From contig JAUNAC010000001.1 in assembly GCA_030527825.1 (NCBI GenBank), forward strand, positions 1,385,891 to 1,449,890: DNA of 64,000 nucleotides, written 5' to 3'. Under the pieces are notes generated by a model. That model worked only from the letters and a program-made list of their open reading frames with translations. It was not told where the DNA came from and did no database searches. The position numbers and the translations under genes are program-made. The stretch's first letter is position 1. Every line of letters starts with the position of its first letter. This DNA is from Lautropia sp. GTDB taxonomy: Bacteria > Pseudomonadota > Gammaproteobacteria > Burkholderiales > Burkholderiaceae_E. Below are positions 9,200 to 17,245 of this stretch, piece after piece.

Positions 9200-10531
9200 A
9201 TGGGACGTCGCTATTTCGGCACGGATGGTGTGCGGGGCAAGGTTGGTGAATCGCCTGTCACACCAGAGTTTGTCATGCACCTGGGCTATGCCGCCGGGCG
9301 GATATTTTCCGAAGGTGCACGCGGCAAGCCAGCCGTCCTGTTGGGCAAGGACACCCGCATTTCCGGCTATCTGCTGGAGGCCGCATTGACGGCCGGTTTC
9401 ACTGCGGCAGGTGTTGACGTACACGTCACCGGCCCGATCCCCACGCCGGCCATCGCCTACCTCACGCGTGGCCTGCGCCTGAGTGCTGGCGTCGTGCTCA
9501 GTGCCTCGCACAATCCCTATGAAGACAATGGCATCAAGTTCTTTTCGGCTGATGGCAACAAGCTGCCTGACGAAAAGGAAGAGGCCATTGAGGCTCTGCT
9601 GGAAGAGCCCATTGTCTGCGTCGATTCCAACCGGCTGGGAAAGGCGCATCGGGTGGACGGGGCTGCCGGCCGCTATATTGAGTTCTGCAAAAGTACTTTC
9701 CCCTATAGCCTGGACCTGAAGGGGCTCAAGCTGGTGGTTGACTGCGCCAATGGTGCGGCCTACCACACGGCACCCCATGTCTTTCACGAGCTGGGCGCAG
9801 AGGTCATTGCCATCGGCACCGAACCCAATGGCACCAATATCAACGACGGCGTGGGGGCAGTTCATCCGAAGGCCATGGCCTCCGCGGTGCTGCGTCATGG
9901 TGCCGATCTTGGCATTTCACTTGACGGCGACGCCGACCGGCTGATCATGTGTGATGCATCCGGTCGCATTTTCGATGGTGACGAGCTGCTCTACATCATG
10001 GTGATGGATCGGCTTGCCCGTGGCAAGGTCGACGGCGTGGTGGGCACACTCATGACCAACTACGCCTTCGAACGCGCCATGGCCGACAAGGGCATTCCGT
10101 TCGAACGCGCCAAGGTCGGTGACCGCCATGTGCTGGAGCTTCTCCAGCAGCGCGGCTGGTTGCTGGGTGGGGAGAATTCCGGTCATCTGCTGGCGCTGGA
10201 TGCCCACAGTACCGGAGACGGCACCATCAGTGCGCTGCAGGTACTCGCCGCAGTTCAGCGCACCGGATCCACGCTGGGCGAGCTGATAGGCGACCTGCAG
10301 CTTCTGCCACAGAAAATGATCAACGTGCGCGTGAAAAAGGGCTTTGATTGGCAAGGGCATGAAGCACTGACGGCCAGCATCGCGCAGGCCCGGGAGCGGC
10401 TGGGCAACGAGGGCAGGGTGCTGATCCGTCCTTCGGGAACCGAGCCGGTGTTGCGCGTCATGGTCGAGGCCAGCTCACCATCCCTGGCAACCGAATTGGC
10501 CCAGATGATGGCCAACTCGTTGAATCGCTGA
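9200..10531 (+). CDS. glmM: Phosphoglucosamine mutase GlmM
   Basis: GlmM converts glucosamine-6-phosphate to glucosamine-1-phosphate for UDP-N-acetylglucosamine, the precursor of peptidoglycan and lipopolysaccharide. The phosphoserine loop [15 protein letters not shown] places the catalytic serine at residue 103. The magnesium loop DGDADR has D242, D244 and D246. The sugar-binding loop GENSGH lies near 326, and the phosphate-binding [15 protein letters not shown] near 413. Its length of 443 is normal. GAGGAG lies upstream of ATG 9200. The gene is coupled to folP. Confidence 0.97.
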   Translation: MGRRYFGTDGVRGKVGESPVTPEFVMHLGYAAGRIFSEGARGKPAVLLGKDTRISGYLLEAALTAGFTAAGVDVHVTGPIPTPAIAYLTRGLRLSAGVVLSASHNPYEDNGIKFFSADGNKLPDEKEEAIEALLEEPIVCVDSNRLGKAHRVDGAAGRYIEFCKSTFPYSLDLKGLKLVVDCANGAAYHTAPHVFHELGAEVIAIGTEPNGTNINDGVGAVHPKAMASAVLRHGADLGISLDGDADRLIMCDASGRIFDGDELLYIMVMDRLARGKVDGVVGTLMTNYAFERAMADKGIPFERAKVGDRHVLELLQQRGWLLGGENSGHLLALDAHSTGDGTISALQVLAAVQRTGSTLGELIGDLQLLPQKMINVRVKKGFDWQGHEALTASIAQARERLGNEGRVLIRPSGTEPVLRVMVEASSPSLATELAQMMANSLNR

Positions 10532-10647
10532 CCGCCACGCGGCGTTGCGTCAGGGGGCCCGGCAGGGAGATGCCTGCCACCCGTGCCATCTGGTGTGGCG
10601 CCGTCTGGGCGGGTTTCCTGGATGTGCCAGCGTCTTTTGGATCAGAC

Positions 10648-10676
10648 TTTGCAGTTTCCGGAAATCGCGTTATACT
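10648..10676 (+). promoter_or_regulatory. Promoter of the tRNA cluster
   Basis: TTTGCA (10648-10653) and TATACT (10671-10676) are spaced by 17 bases. The -10 box ends 8 bases before the first base of tRNA-Pro, as expected for a tRNA promoter. Confidence 0.65.
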
Positions 10677-10684
10677 GCGTCATT

Positions 10685-10761
10685 CGGGGTGTAGCGTAGC
10701 CTGGTAGCGCGCCTGGTTTGGGACCAGGATGTCGGGAGTTCGAATCTCTCCACCCCGACCA
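10685..10761 (+). tRNA. tRNA-Pro (UGG)
   Basis: Cloverleaf folds by eye. The acceptor CGGGGTG pairs with CACCCCG. The anticodon stem CCTGG/CCAGG holds loop TTTGGGA with anticodon TGG at 10719-10721. The T arm contains GTTCGAATC, and the CCA end is encoded. Confidence 0.95.
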
Positions 10762-10770
10762 GACAGCAAT

Positions 10771-10798
10771 GGCAGATTGTGTATAATCAGAATCTGCC
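10771..10798 (+). promoter_or_regulatory. Inverted repeat enclosing a -10-like box between tRNA-Pro and tRNA-Arg
   Basis: GGCAGATT (10771-10778) is exactly complementary to AATCTGCC (10791-10798). TATAAT lies in the loop at 10782-10787. There is no good -35, so this may be a second promoter or simply a processing hairpin in the tRNA precursor. Confidence 0.4.
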
Positions 10799-10824
10799 TG
10801 GTCTTCAGATTCGGCCGGATAGAA

Positions 10825-10901
<77 letters not shown>

Positions 10902-10912
10902 GTTGTACCAGT

Positions 10913-10989
10913 GGTGGCTGTAGCTCAGTTGGTAGAGTCCCGGATTGTGATTCCGGTTGTCGTGGGTTCGAGTCCCATCAGCCACCCCA
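10913..10989 (+). tRNA. tRNA-His (GUG)
   Basis: The acceptor GTGGCTG pairs with CAGCCAC. The extra G at 10913 can pair with C73, the G-1 identity element of histidine tRNA. The anticodon stem CCGGA/TCCGG holds loop TTGTGAT with anticodon GTG. CCA is encoded. Confidence 0.95.
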
Positions 10990-11205
10990 TTTGCCTGTTT
11001 TATCGTTCCCGCCCGTTTCTTCCTCCTGCCTTGGTTCATGTCATGGCCGCAGGAGCGACTCCCCGCAGGCCAGTGCTGGCCCCTGCGTTCAGTTATTCCC
11101 CTTTTGATTCTGAGACCGAGTGCCGATCAGGGACGCTTCCCCGCGCTTTCCCGCTCTCAGGTATCTTGCATCTGGTGTTGAGATATATCGGAAGGGAGAC
11201 TTGAT

Positions 11206-12489
11206 ATGAGCGGAAAATCGCTGTCCGAGCGACGTGCCCACGCCATTGCCCGAGGTGTGGGCGTGGCAACCCCCCTGTTTGCGGAAAGCGCCAGCAATGC
11301 CGAGCTGTGGGATTCCGAAGGGCGGCGCTACATTGACTTTGCTGCTGGCATCGCCGTGGTGAATACCGGGCATTGTCACCCGCAGGTGATGGAGATGGCC
11401 CGTCAGCAGCTGGATCAGTTTACACACATCTGCCATCAGGTCGTGAGCTATGAGAGCTATGTCAAGCTGGCTGAACGCCTGAATGAGCTTGTCCCTGTCG
11501 CCGGCCCGACGAAAACCGTTTTCGTCACCACTGGCGCCGAGGCGGTCGAGAACGCGGTCAAAATTGCCCGGGCGGCCACCGGGCGCAGCGGTGTCATCGC
11601 CTTCAGCGGCGCCTTTCATGGTCGGACTTTCATGACCATGGCCCTGACAGGCAAGGCCGCCCCGTACAAAACCGGTTTTGGCCCCTTGATGGGAGATGTC
11701 TGGCGTATCCCGTTTCCGGCGCAGTCCCAGGGTGTGTCGGTGGCAGAAACCCGGATCGAACTGGACCGACTGTTCAAGACCGACATTGCACCGACACGGG
11801 TTGCAGCCATGATTGTCGAGCCCGTGCAGGGCGAAGGTGGTTTCCATCCAGCGCCGCCAGAGTTGATGCGCATGTTGCGCGAGGTGGCCGATGAACATGG
11901 CATCGTATTGATTGCGGATGAAATCCAGACTGGCTTTGGTCGGACAGGCAAACTGTTTGCCATGCAGCACTTCGATGTCCAGCCCGACCTCATCACCATG
12001 GCCAAGGGACTGGCCGGGGGCTTCCCGCTTGCCGCCGTGACCGGCCGCGCCGATCTGATGGACGCGCCGGTACCAGGGGGGTTGGGAGGAACCTTTGCGG
12101 GCAATCCGGTGGCAACGGCTGCCGCCAATGCCGTGCTGGACGTCATGGAGCAGGAGCAGCTGCCAGCACGGGCAGAGCGGCTTGGCAGCCAGCTTGTCGC
12201 GCACCTGACAAAAATACGTCCCCAGGTGCCACAGATATCGGATATTCGCGGGTTGGGACTGATGCAGGCCGTGGAGTTCACCCACCCAGGCAGCAGCGAG
12301 CCTGACGCGTCATTTGCTGACACTGTTCGTGCGCAGGCGCTGGAAAGTGGATTGATTCTGCTCAATTGCGGCACCTATGGCAATGCAATCCGCTTCCTGC
12401 CTCCCCTGACAATCGAGCAGAGCACCTTCGATGAGGCACTGAAGATACTCGAAGCCGTACTGATCCGTCTGGCCGGCGAATCACGCTGA
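11206..12489 (+). CDS. gabT: 4-aminobutyrate aminotransferase (GabT family)
   Basis: A class III, PLP-dependent aminotransferase that moves the amino group of 4-aminobutyrate to 2-oxoglutarate, giving succinate semialdehyde and glutamate. The 427 residues include FVTTGAEAVENAVKIAR (phosphate cup), GAFHGRT, VEPVQGEGGF, the PLP aspartate D238 in IADEIQTGFGRTG and the Schiff-base lysine K267 in MAKGLAGGFPL. A GGAAGGGAG site precedes ATG 11206. No gabD or gabP lies beside it; the gene stands alone after the tRNA cluster, so the substrate assignment rests on whole-protein resemblance. A related omega-amino acid transaminase is the alternative. Confidence 0.88.
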   Translation: MSGKSLSERRAHAIARGVGVATPLFAESASNAELWDSEGRRYIDFAAGIAVVNTGHCHPQVMEMARQQLDQFTHICHQVVSYESYVKLAERLNELVPVAGPTKTVFVTTGAEAVENAVKIARAATGRSGVIAFSGAFHGRTFMTMALTGKAAPYKTGFGPLMGDVWRIPFPAQSQGVSVAETRIELDRLFKTDIAPTRVAAMIVEPVQGEGGFHPAPPELMRMLREVADEHGIVLIADEIQTGFGRTGKLFAMQHFDVQPDLITMAKGLAGGFPLAAVTGRADLMDAPVPGGLGGTFAGNPVATAAANAVLDVMEQEQLPARAERLGSQLVAHLTKIRPQVPQISDIRGLGLMQAVEFTHPGSSEPDASFADTVRAQALESGLILLNCGTYGNAIRFLPPLTIEQSTFDEALKILEAVLIRLAGESR

Positions 12490-12608
12490 TTGTCCTGTCT
12501 GCCGAAAAACTGCTGGCCGGATTTGACGGGATTTACATTCCCTTGCCAAAATGTCGTCCCGCGCTTTCAGGCGCCCTGTTGTCCGATCTCGACGACCTCC
12601 ATTTATCT

Positions 12609-12983
12609 ATGGCTTTCATTCACTTTCTGGCATTGCTGGCCGTTATACAGTACCTGTATTTTGGTGCCAAAGTCGGTCAGGCGCGCAACCGCTATCACGT
12701 CAAGGCACCAGCCGTCACGGGCGACGAACATTTCGAACGTGCCTATCGGGTACAGATGAACACGCTGGAGCAGCTGGTCGTTTTCCTGCCGGCCCTGTTC
12801 ATTGCGGGCAGCCAACTCCCGGGCGTCTGGGTGTCACTGCTCGGGATTCTTTATCTGGTGGGACGCATGGTCTACGCGCGTGCCTATGCGCGTGATCCTG
12901 CGTCGCGCGCCCCCGGATTTCTGATGACCGTATCGGCCAATATCCTTCTGATTCTGACCGGCCTGCTTGCCATCATTTTCTGA
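12609..12983 (+). CDS. MAPEG-family membrane protein
   Basis: A 124-residue membrane protein with about four hydrophobic helices, of the MAPEG superfamily (microsomal glutathione transferase-like). The family motif is FERAYRVQMNTLEQLVVFLP (residues 43-62), followed by AGSQLPGVWVSLLGILYLVG and a final helix LMTVSANILLILTGLLAIIF. An upstream in-frame ATG at 12543 would add 22 residues without hydrophobic character, so ATG 12609 was chosen. The substrate of bacterial members is mostly unknown. It converges with bioB across a shared hairpin terminator. Confidence 0.85.
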   Translation: MAFIHFLALLAVIQYLYFGAKVGQARNRYHVKAPAVTGDEHFERAYRVQMNTLEQLVVFLPALFIAGSQLPGVWVSLLGILYLVGRMVYARAYARDPASRAPGFLMTVSANILLILTGLLAIIF

Positions 12984-13021
12984 CGGGCAGGATGCGGCCG
13001 CGTCCTGATCCGTCTGCTATG

Positions 13022-13052
13022 GTACCGGGGCAGAATGCCCTGGCCCCGGTAC
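13022..13052. terminator. Bidirectional hairpin between the MAPEG gene and bioB
   Basis: GTACCGGGGC (13022-13031) and GCCCCGGTAC (13043-13052) form a perfect 10-base-pair stem between two converging genes. No long T run flanks it on either side, so it may work with Rho or protect the 3' ends. Confidence 0.55.
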
Positions 13053-13077
13053 GGCCTTCACCCTTATTGCCAGCGGG

Positions 13078-14106
13078 TCAGGAGGCAGGTTCATCGCCAG
13101 GCCCATCCGTCATGGGCAGCTCCACGGGCAGCAGATCCAGTTTCTGCATCAGCGCCCGGTCCCCGTCTTCATCCGGATTCTCCGTCGTCAGCAGGCGGTC
13201 GCCATAGAAAATGGAGTTTGCGCCGGCCAGAAAACACATCGCCTGCATACTTTCCGGCATGTCCTGCCGCCCGGCCGACAACCGAACCAGACTACCTGGC
13301 ATGGTGATGCGGGCAACCGCTACCGTGCGTACAAATTCCGTCCAGTCCAGCACCTCGGCGTCTGCCATGGGAGTACCTGGTAGACGTACCAGCTGATTGA
13401 TCGGCACAGATTCGGGTTGTGGATCAAGGTTGGCCAGACTGGCGATCAGCCCGGCCCGATCCCGTCGGGTCTCATTCATGCCGATAATGCCGCCACAACA
13501 CACCTTTAGCCCGGCGTTACGTACCTTCCCTAAAGTGTCCAGCCGGTCATCGAACTGACGGGTGCTGATTACTTCGCCATAATGCTCTGGGGCCGTATCA
13601 AGATTGTGATTGTAATAATCCAGGCCAGCCGCTCTGAGATCTTCGGCCATGCCATCTTCTAGCAGGCCGAAGGTTCCGCAGGTTTCCAGTCCCAATGCCT
13701 TGACCGCACGGATCAGCGTTTGCAGTTTTTCCATGTCGCGGAGTTTGGGCCCCCGCCAGGCAGCTCCCATGCAGAAGCGGCTGGCACCACGTGCCCTGGC
13801 TACTCGCGCGCTGGCCAGCACCGTTTCCACATCCAGCAGTTTCTGGGCCTTGACACCCGTGTCGTAACGGGCTGCCTGGGGGCAGTAGCCACAGTCCTCC
13901 GGACAGCCTCCGGTCTTGATCGACAACAGTGTCGAGAGCTGGATACGCCGTGCATCAAAGTGCTGTCGATGAACACTGGCTGCCTGGAAAACCAGATCAA
14001 GAAAAGGTCGCTCGAATAGCGCCTCCACCTTGCATACACTCCAGTAGGCCAGTTCCGGATGCGGGGTAGCGTGTCGAAAATGTATTGCCTGTGCCGTATC
14101 GTTCAT
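13078..14106 (-). CDS. bioB: Biotin synthase BioB
   Basis: BioB is a radical-SAM enzyme that inserts sulfur into dethiobiotin to make biotin. The [4Fe-4S] motif CPEDCGYC has cysteines 68, 72 and 75. Other signatures are [45 protein letters not shown] and the arginine-containing [11 protein letters not shown] that holds the [2Fe-2S] cluster. ATG 14106 gives 342 residues, close to the E. coli length, and has GGAAGAG just upstream. The frame stays open to ATG 14172, but those residues are not family-like. No other bio genes are nearby, so biotin synthesis is split across the chromosome. The leader contains CTGTC/GACAG repeats (near 14140-14155) of unknown meaning. Confidence 0.96.
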   Translation of the reverse strand: MNDTAQAIHFRHATPHPELAYWSVCKVEALFERPFLDLVFQAASVHRQHFDARRIQLSTLLSIKTGGCPEDCGYCPQAARYDTGVKAQKLLDVETVLASARVARARGASRFCMGAAWRGPKLRDMEKLQTLIRAVKALGLETCGTFGLLEDGMAEDLRAAGLDYYNHNLDTAPEHYGEVISTRQFDDRLDTLGKVRNAGLKVCCGGIIGMNETRRDRAGLIASLANLDPQPESVPINQLVRLPGTPMADAEVLDWTEFVRTVAVARITMPGSLVRLSAGRQDMPESMQAMCFLAGANSIFYGDRLLTTENPDEDGDRALMQKLDLLPVELPMTDGPGDEPAS

Positions 14107-14479
14107 GAACTCTTCCATGTGGATGGTTTGTAAGACATCTGTCCTTTGTGACAGGAGAGCTGTTATGGACATTGCTTACGATGTTCATCTCCCATGCAGA
14201 TACAGTGAGTTGTATGGACCCCGATAGCACAACTCTGTGTAACTATAAGGTAAATGATTCGTCGCTTATCCTCACTGACAGGTACAGTGAACTCCGATTA
14301 ACCGATAATAGATCGTGTTTTCGGATTGTGAACGGATAGCGGTTTTCGTTTTCCCCAATACCGCAGCGCCATCCTCGGAAAGCATGCCGAGACAGCAGCG
14401 CACGTGCCCTGTCAGGAGACGACCGGGGCAGTACCCTTTGGTATGGATTTTGGCATTTTGACTACGGTTTTTCATCCAC
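14107..14479. other. Divergent intergenic region between bioB and the FecR-like gene
   Basis: About 370 bases, visibly richer in A+T than the flanking genes. It must hold the promoters of both genes, but I see no convincing sigma-70 pair and no clear BirA-type operator. No coding remnant such as a lost sigma factor was found. A TGA at 14459-14461 blocks upstream extension of the FecR-like frame. Confidence 0.5.
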
Positions 14480-15322
14480 ATGGCCACTCCCAGACTGGAT
14501 TTTCTTCATGATGCTCTACCGGCAGGTAATGGAGTAGGCCGGGCACCGGGTACCTCGCTGTCCTTTTCATCTTCCGGCGCCGCGCAGCGACGCCGTTTTG
14601 TCCGGCAGATGGGTGTACTTGCCATGGCCGTGGCCTCGGCCGGACTGGTAGATGAGGGCGTGGCGTGGCGGCGCTGGGTGGCGGACTACCAGACGGGGGT
14701 TGGCAAGCGGCAGGAAGTGGATTTCGGCCCACACACCAGACTGCTGCTGAATACGCGCACTGCAGTCAATGTTGGCAGCCAGGACAACGTTCGTCACATC
14801 CGGCTGCTGTCAGGCGAATTGCTGGCCCGTCAGGATGGCCAGGCAGATCCAGTGATCATTGATACCCATGATGGGCATGTCGCAAGTGACGATGCCCGTC
14901 TGGTGGTGCGCCGCCTGGGCGGCCAGACAACCATCAACGTCCTGCATGGGCAGGCTCGCGTCTTTCCCGCTGCCGGGCGGGCAGGGGCCGCACAGCAGCT
15001 GTATGCCGGCCAGCGCCTGGTGCTGGACAGCCATGGGGCAGGACAGATCCAGCCCATCCGCGACGCAGAGGTCGCCTGGGTGAATGGCCAGATCGTTGCG
15101 CAGGACATGAAACTGGCAGACTTCATCGACGAACTGCAACGCTATAGCCCCGAAATTCTGCGCTATGACCCGGGCGTTGCCAATCTGCTCGTGAATGGCC
15201 GGTTTTCCCTGGCGGATGTCAAAGGCGTGTTTCGCTGGCTCTCCAGCAGTCTGCCACTGCGCGTTGACATCGTCGAACATCGCTGGGGATCGTCCTCTCT
15301 GATGATTCACGCCCTGGGCTGA
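14480..15322 (+). CDS. Orphan FecR-like periplasmic protein
   Basis: Resembles the FecR family, membrane proteins that normally transmit a TonB-receptor signal to an ECF sigma factor. The FecR core begins at about residue 64 (WRRWVADYQTGVGKRQEVDF). LLLNTRTAVNV and the beta-rich repeats LLSGELLARQ and INVLHGQARVFP follow. The C-terminal domain includes DFIDELQRYSPEIL and VNGRFSLADVKGVFRWLSSS. The usual cytoplasmic sigma-binding domain of about 85 residues is absent: only about 36 residues precede a twin-arginine-like RRRFVRQ and a hydrophobic segment. No sigma factor or TonB receptor is adjacent. It may be a detached FecR domain protein with another partner; its function is unknown. Confidence 0.75.
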   Translation: MATPRLDFLHDALPAGNGVGRAPGTSLSFSSSGAAQRRRFVRQMGVLAMAVASAGLVDEGVAWRRWVADYQTGVGKRQEVDFGPHTRLLLNTRTAVNVGSQDNVRHIRLLSGELLARQDGQADPVIIDTHDGHVASDDARLVVRRLGGQTTINVLHGQARVFPAAGRAGAAQQLYAGQRLVLDSHGAGQIQPIRDAEVAWVNGQIVAQDMKLADFIDELQRYSPEILRYDPGVANLLVNGRFSLADVKGVFRWLSSSLPLRVDIVEHRWGSSSLMIHALG

Positions 15323-15476
15323 CTGTCTTCCCGCCCAATGTGGGGGCTCTGGCGGTCGGCTCATGGCAGCCGGCATGTCTGGGTCACCGGGTTTTGTCCA
15401 GCGGCAGTGGTCAGCCTGTCCGGCGGTTGCTATGATCCCTGGCATGAATCCAGCAAAATCGAATGGTGGACGCGGC

Positions 15477-16130
15477 ATGAGCTGCCTTCCCCTGCGCATG
15501 GCCATCCTGTTGTGCCTGATGTTGCCTGTGTCGGCAGCACACGCCGAACGGCGCGAAATTCGCCTGACCGGCCCTCAGATCACCCGTCAGCTTGCCAGCG
15601 CCTTTCCGCTGCGCCGCTGCCTGTTCGGGGAGCTGGCCTGCATTCAAGTCAGGCAGCCCAATGTGACCATGGAGGCAGGCGATGCACGGCTGTTCGTCTC
15701 GGTCGCTCTGGGCTTCCAGCCCGTGCCCGGTGAGGAAGCCCAGCATGGTACAGCCCGTTTTGCTGGACAGCCTGTTTATGATGTAGGTCGTGGCGCCTTT
15801 TACCTGAAACATCCCAAGTTACTGGGGCTCTCGCTACCAGGGGTGAGCGCTCAGGACAGTCACACGATTTCCAGTGTCATTTCCGGCCTGCTGGAGGATG
15901 AATTTTTCAGTCGTCAGCCCTTATGGGTATTGGATGAATCTGACCCCCGGCAGGCGCTGGCACGGCTGTCGCTGCGTAGCCTGAGCGTCCAGCAGGGGGC
16001 ACTGGTCATTACCTTCGGTGATGATGACCCGACTACGGATGATAATCACGGAACACCTGGCGATGACGCCCTCGCAGAGCCATCCGCTCCACACAAGGCC
16101 AGTCCCGCAAAACCATCCGTCAGCCTTTAA
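15477..16130 (+). CDS. DUF1439 family exported protein
   Basis: A 217-residue protein with a clear signal peptide (hydrophobic MAILLCLMLPVSAAHA, cleavage near residue 24). It then matches the DUF1439/YceB-like pattern: IRLTGPQITRQLASAFPLRR near 29-48, QVRQPNVTMEAGDARLFVSV, a GxPxYD-like GQPVYDVGRGAFYLKHPKLL, and LSVQQGALVITFG near the end. E. coli YceB is a lipoprotein, whereas no lipobox is seen here, so it is probably soluble in the periplasm. The function of the family is not established. ATG 15477 was chosen because it starts the signal peptide and has GGTGGA upstream. The acidic, proline-containing last 30 residues look disordered. Confidence 0.75.
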   Translation: MSCLPLRMAILLCLMLPVSAAHAERREIRLTGPQITRQLASAFPLRRCLFGELACIQVRQPNVTMEAGDARLFVSVALGFQPVPGEEAQHGTARFAGQPVYDVGRGAFYLKHPKLLGLSLPGVSAQDSHTISSVISGLLEDEFFSRQPLWVLDESDPRQALARLSLRSLSVQQGALVITFGDDDPTTDDNHGTPGDDALAEPSAPHKASPAKPSVSL

Positions 16131-16142
16131 CTGGGTAGATTG

Positions 16143-17060
16143 CTAGAGCGAAAAGCGGAAGGCGCCTCCAGCCAGCAGAGATGGCATCAGGTGGCGTTTG
16201 ACGATGGGGCTGCGGGCAGCCGGGCCCGTCAGACGTACCAGGCTGGCACGTACAACCCAGATCCAGTGCTCATTTGGCTCACCCGTGAGCGTCACCGAGC
16301 TGCCGACCTCCCGCATTCCGGAAGCGGGCTCATAGAGCGGCAGTCCACTGGCCTTGTGTTCAGGATTGCCAATGCCGTAACTGTTGCGCATAGCTGTCCG
16401 GTTGGCCCAGGTGAAACCAGTGTCGGCACTCAGCAGTAGCCTTTTGCTCAATGGATGTTGCCACGCTACTCCGACCGGAATTTCAAAGCCCCCCTGACGC
16501 CCGAGAACATCCCCGACCAGCCGTGTTTGTATCTGGATTGACTTGGTCAGATCGTAGCGTATCCGTACCCGGCCAATCAGCGTGCCGCGCAGCGGCCTTA
16601 GCCCCTTGGCCTGGTCGGCGTCGCTGACGTCCCGGCCATGATTCAGCGACAGACCCAGACCAAAACTGAAGCGGTCCAGGTGCCAGAGCGGGCCTGCCAG
16701 TCCGGTTTCAGAGGCACGGTGGCCGCGAGAACTGGCCCGGGTCACGCTGGAGCGGCTGATTGAATAGCCTCGCCAGTCAATGCGGGCCGCCGGCGCGAAT
16801 GCATGCCCCATCCGATCTGAACCACTGTATTCTGGAGAATAATTGCTGACCAGCCCAATGGCGAGATGCCAGCGCTGATCGCTTTCGCCGGGATGGCCCA
16901 ACTCGTCCTCGGCTCGTGTGACGGCCCGGGTGGCACGCTGTCCAGGACTCAGCTGTCCCTGCGACAGCGCGGGGCCGGCGGTAGTGCATAACAGACCGAT
17001 CAGCAGCAGTTGGACTGACAGGACGGGGGATTTCGGACTAATGTTGCGCTTACGAGTCAT
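16143..17060 (-). CDS. MipA/OmpV family outer membrane protein
   Basis: MipA/OmpV proteins are outer-membrane beta barrels; E. coli MipA scaffolds the murein hydrolase MltA with PBP1B. After a signal peptide (hydrophobic SVQLLLIGLLCTTAGPALSQ), the mature N-terminus carries the typical HLAIGLVSNYSPEYSGSDRM. Alternating beta strands follow (RFSFGLGLSLNHGRDVSD, YDLTKSIQIQTRLVGDVLGR), and the protein ends in aromatic AFRFSL, a barrel C-terminus. The start is uncertain: ATG 17060 gives the most normal signal peptide, while ATG 17084 and 17261 are in frame and none has a good ribosome site. It is divergent from the REC-GGDEF-EAL gene. A neighbouring MltA gene is not present. Confidence 0.8.
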   Translation of the reverse strand: MTRKRNISPKSPVLSVQLLLIGLLCTTAGPALSQGQLSPGQRATRAVTRAEDELGHPGESDQRWHLAIGLVSNYSPEYSGSDRMGHAFAPAARIDWRGYSISRSSVTRASSRGHRASETGLAGPLWHLDRFSFGLGLSLNHGRDVSDADQAKGLRPLRGTLIGRVRIRYDLTKSIQIQTRLVGDVLGRQGGFEIPVGVAWQHPLSKRLLLSADTGFTWANRTAMRNSYGIGNPEHKASGLPLYEPASGMREVGSSVTLTGEPNEHWIWVVRASLVRLTGPAARSPIVKRHLMPSLLAGGAFRFSL

Positions 17061-17245
17061 GGGTGCATTCGGTAAGACGGCCATCAGAGATTCAGACAAG
17101 TCTGTAACAAATTGGACACAAATGTTCCCTGCAACAGACGAACGGATCTTGGAAGCAGTCCAGGCCAGCAATTCAGCGATACGGACATTGCTCTGGCGGG
17201 CGCAGACCGATCGCATGTCATGCAAGACGTTTCGGGTAAACCATC

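Noticed and set aside
14148-14339. A possible remnant of an ECF sigma factor upstream of the FecR-like gene
   Set aside because: The translated frames show no sigma-70 region 2 or 4 pattern.
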